A stretch of DNA of 64,000 nucleotides, from contig CAKRFY010000012.1 in the NCBI GenBank assembly GCA_934320895.1, forward strand, positions 10,004 through 74,003. Reading direction: 5' to 3'. The stretch is from an uncultured Lachnospiraceae bacterium (GTDB lineage: Bacteria > Bacillota > Clostridia > Lachnospirales > Lachnospiraceae). Both the position numbers and the translations under genes were made by a program. Shown here one piece after another: positions 44,659 to 54,472 of this stretch. The notes under the pieces were generated by a model. The model was given only the letters and a program-made list of their open reading frames with translations. It did not search any database and had not been told where the DNA came from. Every line of letters starts with the position of its first letter. Position 1 is the first letter of the stretch.

Positions 44659-47448
44659 TTAATTCTGATTTCCAACCAATGACGCAAGCGTTGATGTCAA
44701 TGTCTTTATATCAATCGGTTTTGTAAGATGTGCATTCATCCCTGCCTGCATTGTGCGTTTTACATCCTCATCAAATGCATCTGCTGTCATAGCAACTATA
44801 GGAATATCTTTTGCTCCCTTATGCAATGAACATCTTATCCTCTTTGTTGCCTGCATTCCATCAAACTTTGGCATTCTCACATCCATAAGTATTACATCGT
44901 ATTTGCCTGGTGCTGATTGCAGATATTTGTCAACTGCCTCCTGACCATCTTTTGCCCATTCCACATTCATTCCATGTGCTTTTAATATCTCAATGGCCAC
45001 TTTCGCATTTATTTCATTATCTTCTGCAAGCAATACATTTTTCCCTTTCAATATACTTTCATCGGCTTTAGCTTTGTTTTCTAGATCTCTTTTTGCCTCA
45101 TCAATACTGTGAATTTCCCTGTCAAAATCAAGTATAAATGTAGTTCCTTTATTCGGTTCACTTTCACATTTAATAGTACCGCCCATTATGTCTACAAGAT
45201 TTTTTACTATTGCAAGCCCAAGTCCGGTCCCCTGAACTTTGTTTGTAAACTCATTATACTCCTGTTCAAATGGTGCAAACATTTTTTCCTGAAATTCCTT
45301 GCTCATCCCACAACCATAATCTTTTATCTCACAGTGAATATGAACATGTTTGTCGTCTATGTCTTCTGCCCCCATATTCCATTCTACAAAAGAACCCTTT
45401 TCAGAAAATTTCAATGCATTATTTATGATATTTACATAAATCTGCTTTGTTCTAATAGGGTCTATCTTGATAAGAAACGATCTGTATCTGCTAAAGTCTG
45501 TTCTAAGTTCAACATCGTAATTTTTAGCATTTGCTTTTAACATTTCCTCTATCGAACCGACAAATTTCATACTTTCAACATATTCCTCATTCAGCTCAAT
45601 CTTATTTTGCTCAATCTTATTCATATCAAGAATATCGTTTATTATCTGCAAAAGAAAGTTTCCCGAATCAATTATCTGGTTTATGCACTCATCTTTTTTA
45701 TTTATATCCGTACTTGATTTTCCTATGGTAGCCATGCCTAGTATTGCATTCATCGGAGTTCGTATCTCATGACTCATCCTTGATAAGAAATCTGTTTTTG
45801 CATGACTTGCTCTTATTGCCTCCTCACTCTTTTGCTGTATCTGAACTATATACTTCTTTTTGTTATTTATGTACATGGATACCGCTATCAAAGTGAAAAC
45901 AAATAATAATAATAGAAATGCAATAATGTCGCTGTATGAATAGAATTTATCGTATAATGACAATTCTGACCAGTTATATGCGGTATCCCGGCTTATTATT
46001 CCTCTCTGTTCATCTTCTGTCACAAGCTGAATCCCCTTGTTTAAAGCTGATTCAAGTATTGAATCATTCCTGATAGCAAGACCAAATGGCAACATTATGG
46101 CATCAAACTCTTTTATATCAAGCTGTTTATATCTCGGACTTTGAAGTATCGATTTTGCAGTGTATGTGTCCGTAGCGAAAGCATCAACTTCTCCATTATT
46201 CACAGCTTCACATGCATCCTCAATCGTATCATACTCGACGAGTTCATAGTTTGTTCTCTTTTTCATGCAGTCATATACATATTTGTATTTTCCAACAACT
46301 GCTATCTTAGCCGAGTTATCAAGTTCGCCATGGCTGCTTTTTGTTATATAGTTTATGTCAGAATCAAAAAGACTTTTTGTTATAAAATACTTTTTATAAA
46401 ACATTACATTATCTACATAAACAGGCATAACTATATCCGTTCTCGTATTGTCAAGCATATCATAGGGATTCTTTGTATTTATTGAAAAGTAATTAAATTT
46501 AATTCTCAGTTTTTCTGCGGCCTTATTCATAAGATCGATTGCTATTCCCTTATATTTACCAGTCTTATTATCATAATAGCTTATCGGTTTATAGTCTGAA
46601 TATGTCGCTACATTTAATGTTTTATTATTTTTTAAATAATTTATCTCATATTTCTCAAGTGGCGTATACACTCTCTCTGGAAAATATTTCTCATTCAGGT
46701 CACTCTGGAATGTAGGTTCTGCGAGTTTTAATTCAGTGAGTGCCTTATTTACATCCTTATAATACGGATTGCTGTTTTTCATAACAATGTAATTATGTGT
46801 GACATTAATTTTAGATAATATCTTCATATCATCAGTCTTGTCCATTACATTACTTATAACTCCGTCAACTTCATTATTTTCAAGTGCTGCTTTACATTCG
46901 TTATAGTTATCATAATAAACAAGATTGTTGTATACTTTTATTGACTTTAAATATGACTCCATTCCTGTAAAACTTAATAAATCTTTTGTTATAGCAATCT
47001 TCATCTTGTCTATACCATCGTAATCCTCATAGTACAGATCACCACGATTTTTCTTTGTCATAATAGAATAATAGGTAGTCATTATATCTTCCGTTGTATA
47101 ACTGACGGTATCAGATGAAGTCAGTGGCTCTGAAACCGGCATTATTATGTCAATTTTTCCACTTTTTAAAAGCCCATACAAATCTTCCCATGATTTTACC
47201 CTTATATAACTATACTCAAAATGAACACTCGAAAATTTAGATATCTCATTTAGATAATCGACTCCATAGCCACACTCATTATTATTTGAATCATATCCAA
47301 AAAAACCGTCAAGCTCATAAAATCCGACCTTCAATCTAACAACTGACGACTCATTTGCCGATACTGTACTCTTACAAACAAGACATGTACCTGTCAATAT
47401 TATAAGAAAAGTAATCGAATATATAAACTTTCTCAATATATTTCCCAT
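44659..47448 (-). CDS. Hybrid sensor kinase with two solute-binding sensor domains
   Basis: About 929 residues. A signal or membrane segment (about residues 6-25) is followed by two tandem family-3 solute-binding-type domains (about 35-250 and 265-490), typical sensors of amino acids or similar small molecules. A membrane helix near 510-530 leads to a HisKA domain (FLSRMSHEIRTPMNAILGM), an ATPase domain (NNALKF, DYGCGMS, GTGLGLAIV) and a receiver (LLAEDNEIN, ILMDVRMP, MTADAF, TKPID). The ATG at 47448 is preferred over a GTG at 47466. No partner regulator adjoins it. Confidence 0.92.
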   Translation of the reverse strand: MGNILRKFIYSITFLIILTGTCLVCKSTVSANESSVVRLKVGFYELDGFFGYDSNNNECGYGVDYLNEISKFSSVHFEYSYIRVKSWEDLYGLLKSGKIDIIMPVSEPLTSSDTVSYTTEDIMTTYYSIMTKKNRGDLYYEDYDGIDKMKIAITKDLLSFTGMESYLKSIKVYNNLVYYDNYNECKAALENNEVDGVISNVMDKTDDMKILSKINVTHNYIVMKNSNPYYKDVNKALTELKLAEPTFQSDLNEKYFPERVYTPLEKYEINYLKNNKTLNVATYSDYKPISYYDNKTGKYKGIAIDLMNKAAEKLRIKFNYFSINTKNPYDMLDNTRTDIVMPVYVDNVMFYKKYFITKSLFDSDINYITKSSHGELDNSAKIAVVGKYKYVYDCMKKRTNYELVEYDTIEDACEAVNNGEVDAFATDTYTAKSILQSPRYKQLDIKEFDAIMLPFGLAIRNDSILESALNKGIQLVTEDEQRGIISRDTAYNWSELSLYDKFYSYSDIIAFLLLLFVFTLIAVSMYINNKKKYIVQIQQKSEEAIRASHAKTDFLSRMSHEIRTPMNAILGMATIGKSSTDINKKDECINQIIDSGNFLLQIINDILDMNKIEQNKIELNEEYVESMKFVGSIEEMLKANAKNYDVELRTDFSRYRSFLIKIDPIRTKQIYVNIINNALKFSEKGSFVEWNMGAEDIDDKHVHIHCEIKDYGCGMSKEFQEKMFAPFEQEYNEFTNKVQGTGLGLAIVKNLVDIMGGTIKCESEPNKGTTFILDFDREIHSIDEAKRDLENKAKADESILKGKNVLLAEDNEINAKVAIEILKAHGMNVEWAKDGQEAVDKYLQSAPGKYDVILMDVRMPKFDGMQATKRIRCSLHKGAKDIPIVAMTADAFDEDVKRTMQAGMNAHLTKPIDIKTLTSTLASLVGNQN

Positions 47449-47564
47449 TTCCCCCTGACCTTTCACTTTGTATTATATACCTAAAAACAGCTGTATCATA
47501 AATCCTTTCAATCAATGGACATTATAGCACAGCCTGTGATATTTCTCTATTCAATTATTGTATT

Positions 47565-48680
47565 TTATGGGAATTCTGATAATATCTTCCTTATCATGCT
47601 TTCAACCAACCCTGCTGTCTTTCTGTGCGTAGCCTCTGTCGGATGCCAGTTTATACCAAGACCATCCCCTTCATCCTGGAGTGGCAGATCAAGATAATAA
47701 ATTTGTGATTTCTGATATCTTTCATCAATTATCGCAACAGCTTTTGCAACACTTTCACAAAGACTTTTATCCATTGTTCCAAGCATACATAAAATCGGAA
47801 CATCAGGATTTTTTCTTTTAATAGTTTCAATAAATTTTACATATCCATCAACAAATTCCTGTTTTTTTGTATCATCATTATCTGTATAACTTGCATCATT
47901 GGTTCCAAGATAAACAGTTATGATATCAGGTACAAAACGGTTGTTATCCCATTTTTCCCACTGACTTTGCGGTGTGTTCAGATAATACTTTTCACATCCG
48001 GCATCAACATATTCATAAAGCATCGGCACAAGCCAACTAGAATCTTTTACCTTTGGCTCATCTTCTCCTATATAGGATGTAATAACACCTTTCCCATTCC
48101 ATGCAACAACATTTACATCAGCATCAAGATGAGTTGCCACAAGAAGTGAATATGCTTTCATAGGATTTTCTTTTGCTGTATCATGCTCTGGCTCATCGAC
48201 ACATCCCTCATTACCATAACCACATGTAATAGAATCACCTATCATCTCTATTTTCAGTTTTTTAGGCAATGGAGGTTCAAGAACATTATCACTGTCTATC
48301 TCTATCCATTCCACACCACATGCAGCATACTCAGCCTCTGAATACTTTATAAGTGTAACAGTAACAGTCTTTTCTGCATCTGCTTCGTAAAGTACATATT
48401 CAGCCTCATCACAGTCAAGTGAAAAACGTTTATATGGCTCAATGTCAGCAACAGCGCCACACGATACTTCACCATCCGTTTCTTCTTTTATAAACACTGC
48501 AACCCATGCATATGCCTTCTTATCATGTAATGATGCATCAGACAACAGCTTTGCCTTCGCCATTTTTCCGGTAAATCTGAATGAAATACTTGTACCTGTA
48601 TATCCAAGATATCTTATACCATCTCTGAATATAGTTCTTCCTGTAACTTTTACGCTTTGTTCATCTGCCGTAAATCTCAT
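47565..48680 (-). CDS. CE2-type carbohydrate esterase (SGNH hydrolase)
   Basis: A 371-residue protein. The N-terminal 130 residues form a beta jelly roll of the CE2 family (GRTIFRDGIRYLGYTGTSIS). The C-terminal SGNH hydrolase has the nucleophile in EMIGDSITCGYG, an Asn in VYLGTNDASYT and the His in NWHPTEATHRK. Family members remove acetyl groups from xylan or glucomannan. There is no signal peptide, so it probably acts on imported oligosaccharides (inference). Confidence 0.9.
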   Translation of the reverse strand: MRFTADEQSVKVTGRTIFRDGIRYLGYTGTSISFRFTGKMAKAKLLSDASLHDKKAYAWVAVFIKEETDGEVSCGAVADIEPYKRFSLDCDEAEYVLYEADAEKTVTVTLIKYSEAEYAACGVEWIEIDSDNVLEPPLPKKLKIEMIGDSITCGYGNEGCVDEPEHDTAKENPMKAYSLLVATHLDADVNVVAWNGKGVITSYIGEDEPKVKDSSWLVPMLYEYVDAGCEKYYLNTPQSQWEKWDNNRFVPDIITVYLGTNDASYTDNDDTKKQEFVDGYVKFIETIKRKNPDVPILCMLGTMDKSLCESVAKAVAIIDERYQKSQIYYLDLPLQDEGDGLGINWHPTEATHRKTAGLVESMIRKILSEFP

Positions 48681-48743
48681 AAATTTTCCTCATCCTTTTA
48701 AAAATTCTTATGCCACATTTACCTTTAAAAAACTTTTATTTTA

Positions 48744-50048
48744 TTACTTTTTTTCAGGTACTACTTCTGTACTTTTGTTAAGATCAAGCCAGCATGCCTG
48801 TCTAAGTTTAATCTTATTATTTGATACATCCTCACCTTTAAGAGTTCCATCAGGCTGTACACACAATATTTCATTTGAATTCTGTGCCTTTTCTTTAAGC
48901 CAGTATTCATTTTCTCCTGCCGGAATTATATCCTTATATTTTTCGTACTCATCTTCTGAAAGTTCAAAGAAATACTCCGGGAATTTGTCATCCTGTGCTG
49001 ATTTTATATAATTCTGCACTACAACAAGTGCCATCTCATTGTCAGAATATTTTTTAAGCTGCTTGGTATTTAGCCATCTCCTTGCTTTTGACTCATACCA
49101 GTCATTACTCTCAGTTTCTTCCATTGAAAATCTTTTTTTCTTTCCGACCTTTTCTTTTATCATAAGTACTTTGCCATCGGATGTTTTATCAAGTATAACC
49201 CAGTTTGCAGTACCAAATATAACTACATCACCTATTTTAGCTTCCTTAATAAACATTTTTTCAAGTTTAGCTGCTCTTGGCTGTGCATCAAGCTTGTCTT
49301 CTGCTTTTTTATAATTTATCAGTGCTGATTCATACTTTCCTTTCTTTTCCTTTTTAACTCCTATATGATAATAGCACTTCTTCATATTTCCGTTTGCGAC
49401 TAAAAAACCGCCTGTTTCCTTATAGTTAGCAACAGCAAGTTTATATCTTCCCTGCGATTGATGATACATTCCCTTAACCATAGGATATGCCGGACTTTTC
49501 AAGAAACATAAAAATAATATCACAAAAACCGCAGCTACTATACCACGCCTTTTGTAAGCTGCTTTTGTTTCTAATTTTGCAATTCCCTGCTGACACTGTT
49601 CGATATGCTCATCACACTCTTTTATATTATATTTAAACTTCTTGCATCTGTTAAAATTCTCGATTGCATCAGCATAATCACTTTTTGTCTTTGACTCTTT
49701 CTGTCTTTGAACTGCAAGTTCAAATACTTTAACTGTTCCATCCTTCACGGCTTTATCAGCAATCTCAAGACATTCTTTTCTTTTCTCCTCAGAATCAAGA
49801 TATCCTTGTAATTTTTCAAACTTTTTTGCAGCACTGTTCATCGAAGAATAAACTCTCTCAAATCTTTCCACACAGTCTATTGCTTCCATAAGGGATACTG
49901 CTGTTTTATATGTTTTCTCCTCCGGTGAAAGAACTTTTACTTCCTTTCCCGCTGCCGCTTTAGCTGCATCCCTTGCAGCCTTTATTGCTGCCCTTTTTTC
50001 CGCTTTAAAAGCCGCTTTATCTTTCTTATTTTCCAAAGTTTCAGCCAT
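48744..50048 (-). CDS. Membrane protein with TPR-like repeats and DUF6273 domain
   Basis: About 434 residues. The N-terminus is Lys/Ala-rich coiled coil. A helical region with TPR-like spacing covers 60-185, a membrane helix lies near 190-207, and a second TPR-like part follows (GMYHQSQGRYKLAVANYKET; KKGKYESALINYKKAED). The C-terminal 150 residues resemble DUF6273 (WVILDKTSDGKVLMIKEKV, ARRWLNTKQ). The start at 50048 lies in an 8-base overlap with the YczE-like gene and follows GGAGG. Function unknown. Confidence 0.75.
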   Translation of the reverse strand: MAETLENKKDKAAFKAEKRAAIKAARDAAKAAAGKEVKVLSPEEKTYKTAVSLMEAIDCVERFERVYSSMNSAAKKFEKLQGYLDSEEKRKECLEIADKAVKDGTVKVFELAVQRQKESKTKSDYADAIENFNRCKKFKYNIKECDEHIEQCQQGIAKLETKAAYKRRGIVAAVFVILFLCFLKSPAYPMVKGMYHQSQGRYKLAVANYKETGGFLVANGNMKKCYYHIGVKKEKKGKYESALINYKKAEDKLDAQPRAAKLEKMFIKEAKIGDVVIFGTANWVILDKTSDGKVLMIKEKVGKKKRFSMEETESNDWYESKARRWLNTKQLKKYSDNEMALVVVQNYIKSAQDDKFPEYFFELSEDEYEKYKDIIPAGENEYWLKEKAQNSNEILCVQPDGTLKGEDVSNNKIKLRQACWLDLNKSTEVVPEKK

Positions 50049-50700
50049 TTGCTTCCTCCGCTTTATTTCTACGCTTTTCAAAAATTTTACCAACATAGTC
50101 TACTGTAGGCCCCATCAGTATCACCATGCATACTGTCATAATACCAACTTCCCCACCAGCAGCATATCCTATACATGTTGCTATGAGATCATATATAATT
50201 CTTACAATTCTAAATACACTTTTTCCTGTGTATTTTTCTATTTTGTCACTTATAAGAAATGAAACAGCATCATAAGGTGCTGTACCATGTCCACTCTGCA
50301 TATATACCGCCGCCATAAGCACAAATATTATAAGTCCTGGTACTAAAAAGGCAATCCTTGCCCCCATATCAAGCTCAGCAGGTATATGAAATACATTTTT
50401 CCATACCCACGAAAAGAAATCAGCAGAATACCCTACAAGTATCATATTTCCAAGTGTGCCTGTTCCAATAAGATTTCTCTCAAAAATAAAAACAATAGCA
50501 AGAAGTACAAGATTTGATATAAGCTGATAATTTCCAAAAGTCATACCAACCTTTGCCGAAATTCCATAATTCATAGCTGAATAAGGATCTGTCCCCATAT
50601 TACTAAGAACAAGCATAGATACGCACATCCCCATAAGAATAACAGCTATTATCATGATGATAAAACTTTTTGTCCACTCTTTTGTAAACTTAAAATTCAT
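50041..50700 (-). CDS. YczE/YitT-like integral membrane protein
   Basis: A 219-residue polytopic protein with about five membrane helices and the motif LSNMGTDPYSAMNYGIS, repeated loosely as SGHGTAPYDAVSFLIS, as in YczE-like proteins (also grouped as DUF6198). The role is unknown; it may be a small-molecule permease. It is translationally coupled to the DUF6273 gene. Confidence 0.82.
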   Translation of the reverse strand: MNFKFTKEWTKSFIIMIIAVILMGMCVSMLVLSNMGTDPYSAMNYGISAKVGMTFGNYQLISNLVLLAIVFIFERNLIGTGTLGNMILVGYSADFFSWVWKNVFHIPAELDMGARIAFLVPGLIIFVLMAAVYMQSGHGTAPYDAVSFLISDKIEKYTGKSVFRIVRIIYDLIATCIGYAAGGEVGIMTVCMVILMGPTVDYVGKIFEKRRNKAEEANG

Positions 50701-50855
50701 AAAATTTTCCTATTCCATTCCTTTTAATAATCTCCAGCCTGTCTACGCTTTTAGCTGCCAACTGTATACGCTACCTGCATATCTTGACAACTTTGACACA
50801 AAACATAATAGCACAGCACTGCTTTATTGTCACGATTTTTCTTTAATGATACGCT

Positions 50856-52862
50856 CTACTTCTTTTGATATCTTATATTTGTCTGCCCAAAAATGTACGG
50901 AGTTGAATTAATCTGCTTCCCTGCACTACTATATTTCAAATTTCTTTTTTCATTTTCAGAAATAAGCGTCCTTTTACGCTTAATCTCTTCTTTTTTCTTC
51001 TGAACTTCCTCAAAGTCTTCTCCCTGCAGTTCATAAACAAATCTTGAAATATCAGCCTCTTTATTAAATCTCTCCTTCACATAATATATATGCAGGTACT
51101 TTTTCGCTCTTGTAACTGCCACATAAAACATTCGTCTTTCTTCTTCCATATCCGCATCTAAAACAGCTTTCGAGTGCGGAGTTACCCCCTCGTTTGCATC
51201 AGGTATAAATACACATTCATATTCAAGACCTTTTACACCATGCATAGTCATAAGAAGCACAGCATCCGACTGTTCCTGTCCATTATTTAACATCCTGCTC
51301 TTAGACGCCTGCTCTTTAAGTTCATCGCTGTAAGCTCTTATATACTCAAACCATTCCTCAAAACTTTCATATCCCTTCGCCTCTTCCTGAAGTTCATCAA
51401 GAAATTCCATCATCTCCCCGGGACGTACCCCCTTATAATCAGCATAATCTTTTATATAATCGTCATAGCCAATCCCACTTCTTATAAAATTTATGGCAGC
51501 AAATGGTTTTAAATGCGCTAGCATTTTCATATCATATTCAAATTGTTCAAATCTTTCTACCATCCATTCCTTATCTTCATAAAAACTTTTAAGTTCTTCC
51601 ATATCAACAACACTTTCCGTAAATGCTGCTCTATGAACATATCTCTTGGGCCTGTTGATAATGCGCAGAAAGTCAGCCCTTTCCCTGCTGCCACGCGCAA
51701 TCCTTATATATGTGATAATATCTTTTGCAATCCAATGATCATACATATTTGGAATACGTTCTTTCATTACAAACGGGATATTAAACTCCATAAGCTTTGA
51801 ACTAAGTGTTCTCGCCTGTGTATTTGTTCTAAAGAGAACCGCCATTTCACTATAAGGCAGACCTTTATCCTTATATTCAAGAATTTTTGCTCTTATACTT
51901 TCACATTCCTCCGAAACCCGGTTAAATTGTTTTATCTCAACCCTCTGACCATATTCATTGTGAGCCTCAAGATTTTTCGCAAGTCTGTTTTCATTTTTGG
52001 CTATAAGCCTTGCCGCCGATTCAACTATCGCCTTGCTGCACCTGTAATTTATGCCGAGAATATATCTTTTTGCATTAGGATAATCCCTCAAAAACTGTTT
52101 CATAATATCAGGTTTTGCTCCCCTGAAACCATAAATTGACTGATCATCATCTCCAACAATGAAAAGGTTATTTTTCGGTGCCGCAAGCATTCTCACTATA
52201 TCATACTGAACTTTATTTATATCCTGAAATTCATCTATAAGTATATAAGAATACTGTTTCTGCCACATCTGTCTTATATCTTCTCTTGCTCTAAGAAGTT
52301 CGTAACAATAGACAAGCATATCATCAAAATCAATAAGCCTTTTGCTTTCCAATATACTCTGGTATCCTGAATATATCCTTCTAAAAGATTCCCCAGGACA
52401 ATTTGGCGAATAATAGTGCTTTAAATTTAACATCTCACCCTTGACTTTACTTATCTCACCCTCAAGATCATTTAAAAAATCATTTTCATCCTGAATCTCT
52501 ATATCCTCTTTATTAACCAGTTCTTTTAATATTTGTCGTTTCATATCATCACGAATAATGTTTTCAGCCGTATAATGATATGCATATTTTAATATTGTAA
52601 AAAAGATTGCATGAAATGTTCCAAAATATACTCTCTTTGCATCACCAGAAACCATATCTTCATATCTTTTTTTCATCTGCACTGCTGCCGCTTTGGTAAA
52701 AGTAATAACAAGAATATTGGTATTTTTTACTCCCTTTTCTTCCACAAGATATTTTACACGCTCTGTGATAACCCTTGTCTTTCCCGAGCCAGGCGTTCCT
52801 ATAACAAGACATGGCCCGTTAAAATGTTCTATTGACTTTTTCTGCTGTTCATTTAAACTCAA
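50856..52862 (-). CDS. UvrD/PcrA-like superfamily 1 DNA helicase
   Basis: A 668-residue 3'-5' helicase. The motifs run in order: GTPGSGKTRVI (Walker A), ITFTKAA, LIDEFQDIN (Walker B), VGDDDQSIYGFRG, GINYRCS, TMHGVKGLEYECVFI and YVAVTRAKKYLHI. It is shorter than PcrA and probably a paralogue for repair or replication restart. The start is a TTG at 52862 with AGGAG eight bases upstream. Confidence 0.93.
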   Translation of the reverse strand: MSLNEQQKKSIEHFNGPCLVIGTPGSGKTRVITERVKYLVEEKGVKNTNILVITFTKAAAVQMKKRYEDMVSGDAKRVYFGTFHAIFFTILKYAYHYTAENIIRDDMKRQILKELVNKEDIEIQDENDFLNDLEGEISKVKGEMLNLKHYYSPNCPGESFRRIYSGYQSILESKRLIDFDDMLVYCYELLRAREDIRQMWQKQYSYILIDEFQDINKVQYDIVRMLAAPKNNLFIVGDDDQSIYGFRGAKPDIMKQFLRDYPNAKRYILGINYRCSKAIVESAARLIAKNENRLAKNLEAHNEYGQRVEIKQFNRVSEECESIRAKILEYKDKGLPYSEMAVLFRTNTQARTLSSKLMEFNIPFVMKERIPNMYDHWIAKDIITYIRIARGSRERADFLRIINRPKRYVHRAAFTESVVDMEELKSFYEDKEWMVERFEQFEYDMKMLAHLKPFAAINFIRSGIGYDDYIKDYADYKGVRPGEMMEFLDELQEEAKGYESFEEWFEYIRAYSDELKEQASKSRMLNNGQEQSDAVLLMTMHGVKGLEYECVFIPDANEGVTPHSKAVLDADMEEERRMFYVAVTRAKKYLHIYYVKERFNKEADISRFVYELQGEDFEEVQKKKEEIKRKRTLISENEKRNLKYSSAGKQINSTPYIFGQTNIRYQKK

Positions 52863-52952
52863 AACTACTACTCCTAACTGACTTTGGCAGGATTTCAGAC
52901 CACAATAACCAAAATCCTGCCAAAAATAATTTTTACTTATTTGTTAAAATAT

Positions 52953-53690
52953 CTAAAAATCCATGACCTGTGCAAACATCTCTCTGATATTTCCATATGC
53001 TCTGTAATTTGCACGCTCATCACCTATTCTCTCTTTATCATTTAAAAGAATAAGCTTGTCTCCCTTATAATACTTAACCATATAGCGACACAGAGGGGAA
53101 TTTATTCCTGCCCCTATAACAAGAAGTATACTTGCATTCTCAACTGCATTGCTTGCCCTGCTTATCTTTCCATTATCAAGCACTTCACCTAATAATGAAA
53201 ATCCCGGACGAAGTGGTATCCCACACTGCTCACATACAGGAATTCCCTTTGAATGTTTTATGTAACCCGAATCGTACATCCTCTTACATTTTGGACATAT
53301 ATTTTCATCTACTGAACCATGAAGCTGGATAACATTGCTGCATCCCGCCTTTTTGTAAAGTGAATAAACTGAGCGTGTGATCACGGCATTCAGTTTACTG
53401 CACTGCTGTAATCTGTATATTCCATAATGGATGGATGACGGTTGTGGATCATCAATATTTAATATAACCTCTTTATAATATCTGTAAAACAACTCCGCAC
53501 GTCTTGTGTAAAAAAGTGAAGACGCTATCTCATCATTTGAATATCCATACTTTTGCTCAATATCATACGCAATATGCTCAGCAGTAACACCATTTAGACC
53601 AACATCATATGTGATATTCATCCCGGCAAGCACAACTATATTTCCTCCACCGCGTATAATATTCCTCATGTTCTCAAGAATCTGATCCAT
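52953..53690 (-). CDS. Degenerate Sir2-family protein
   Basis: A 245-residue sirtuin-like protein. The zinc-ribbon cysteines (CPKC and CEQCG) and the region of the catalytic His (IQLHGSVDENICPKC) are kept. However, the NAD-binding GAGxS block reads LAGMNITYDVG, and the TQNxD block reads ITRSVYSLYKK, so key NAD contacts are lost. Length is otherwise normal. It is probably not an active deacylase; a binding or regulatory role is possible. It starts at 53690 after GGAG and lies 30 bases downstream of the cytidylate-kinase-like gene. Confidence 0.78.
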   Translation of the reverse strand: MDQILENMRNIIRGGGNIVVLAGMNITYDVGLNGVTAEHIAYDIEQKYGYSNDEIASSLFYTRRAELFYRYYKEVILNIDDPQPSSIHYGIYRLQQCSKLNAVITRSVYSLYKKAGCSNVIQLHGSVDENICPKCKRMYDSGYIKHSKGIPVCEQCGIPLRPGFSLLGEVLDNGKISRASNAVENASILLVIGAGINSPLCRYMVKYYKGDKLILLNDKERIGDERANYRAYGNIREMFAQVMDF

Positions 53691-53720
53691 ATATGCTCCT
53701 TTCAAGACGACCTCTGCCGA

Positions 53721-54329
53721 TTACTCTCCAAGATATGTACAAATACTTTTTACTGCATTATCAATTCCAAAAAGATCACTTCGGATAACAAAATCATAAT
53801 TGTTTAAGTCAGTCCATTTTTCACCTACGTGATAATTATAATAATTGCCTCTGCGCTTATCATTTTTCATAATAACATCTGCAGCATTTTTCTCCTCAAT
53901 GCCGTATTCACTGATGGCTCTTTTTATTCTGAATGACATAGCTGCTTTTATAAAAAGATTGCATACATCTTCTCGTTCCTTTAAAACATAATCAGCACAC
54001 CTTCCGACAATAATGCACGGCCCCTCCTCGGCAACTTTTCTTATAACATCAGACTGTGCAAGGAAAATCCTGTCATCAAGTGAAAGTCCGCTGAAACCAA
54101 AATCCTGATTTCCATATACGTTTATGCCCATAGCAAGTGAATAAAGAAGGCTGTTTGTAGCTTTATCCTCAGCTCTCGCAAATGTTTCCTCAGCAAAACC
54201 ACTCTCTTTTGCAGCTCTTGTGATGATCTCATTGTCATAAAATGGTATGTTGTAATGTTTGGCCAATTTCTGACCAATCTCACGTCCACCACTTCCATAC
54301 TGTCTGCTTATAGTAATAATTTTATTCAT
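53721..54329 (-). CDS. Cytidylate kinase-like protein
   Basis: A 202-residue P-loop protein of the cytidylate-kinase-like family common in Firmicutes. The N-terminal ITISRQYGSGGREIGQKLA carries a modified P-loop (GSGGREIG), then PFYDNEII and CIIVGRCADYVL. It is not the housekeeping Cmk, which has a GKS/T-type loop. Its substrate is unknown. It probably shares a transcript with the sirtuin-like gene. Confidence 0.85.
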   Translation of the reverse strand: MNKIITISRQYGSGGREIGQKLAKHYNIPFYDNEIITRAAKESGFAEETFARAEDKATNSLLYSLAMGINVYGNQDFGFSGLSLDDRIFLAQSDVIRKVAEEGPCIIVGRCADYVLKEREDVCNLFIKAAMSFRIKRAISEYGIEEKNAADVIMKNDKRRGNYYNYHVGEKWTDLNNYDFVIRSDLFGIDNAVKSICTYLGE

Positions 54330-54472
54330 AGGTCATGCCCCCTGTTCTAATTATGAATGTGCCAATACAATAGGTATTATAATTGGCTATTTTTCATAAA
54401 TCATTATAACTATATTATACACTTTTTTTGCTTTTTGCACAATAATTTTATCTTACAACTTTATCTGATCGA

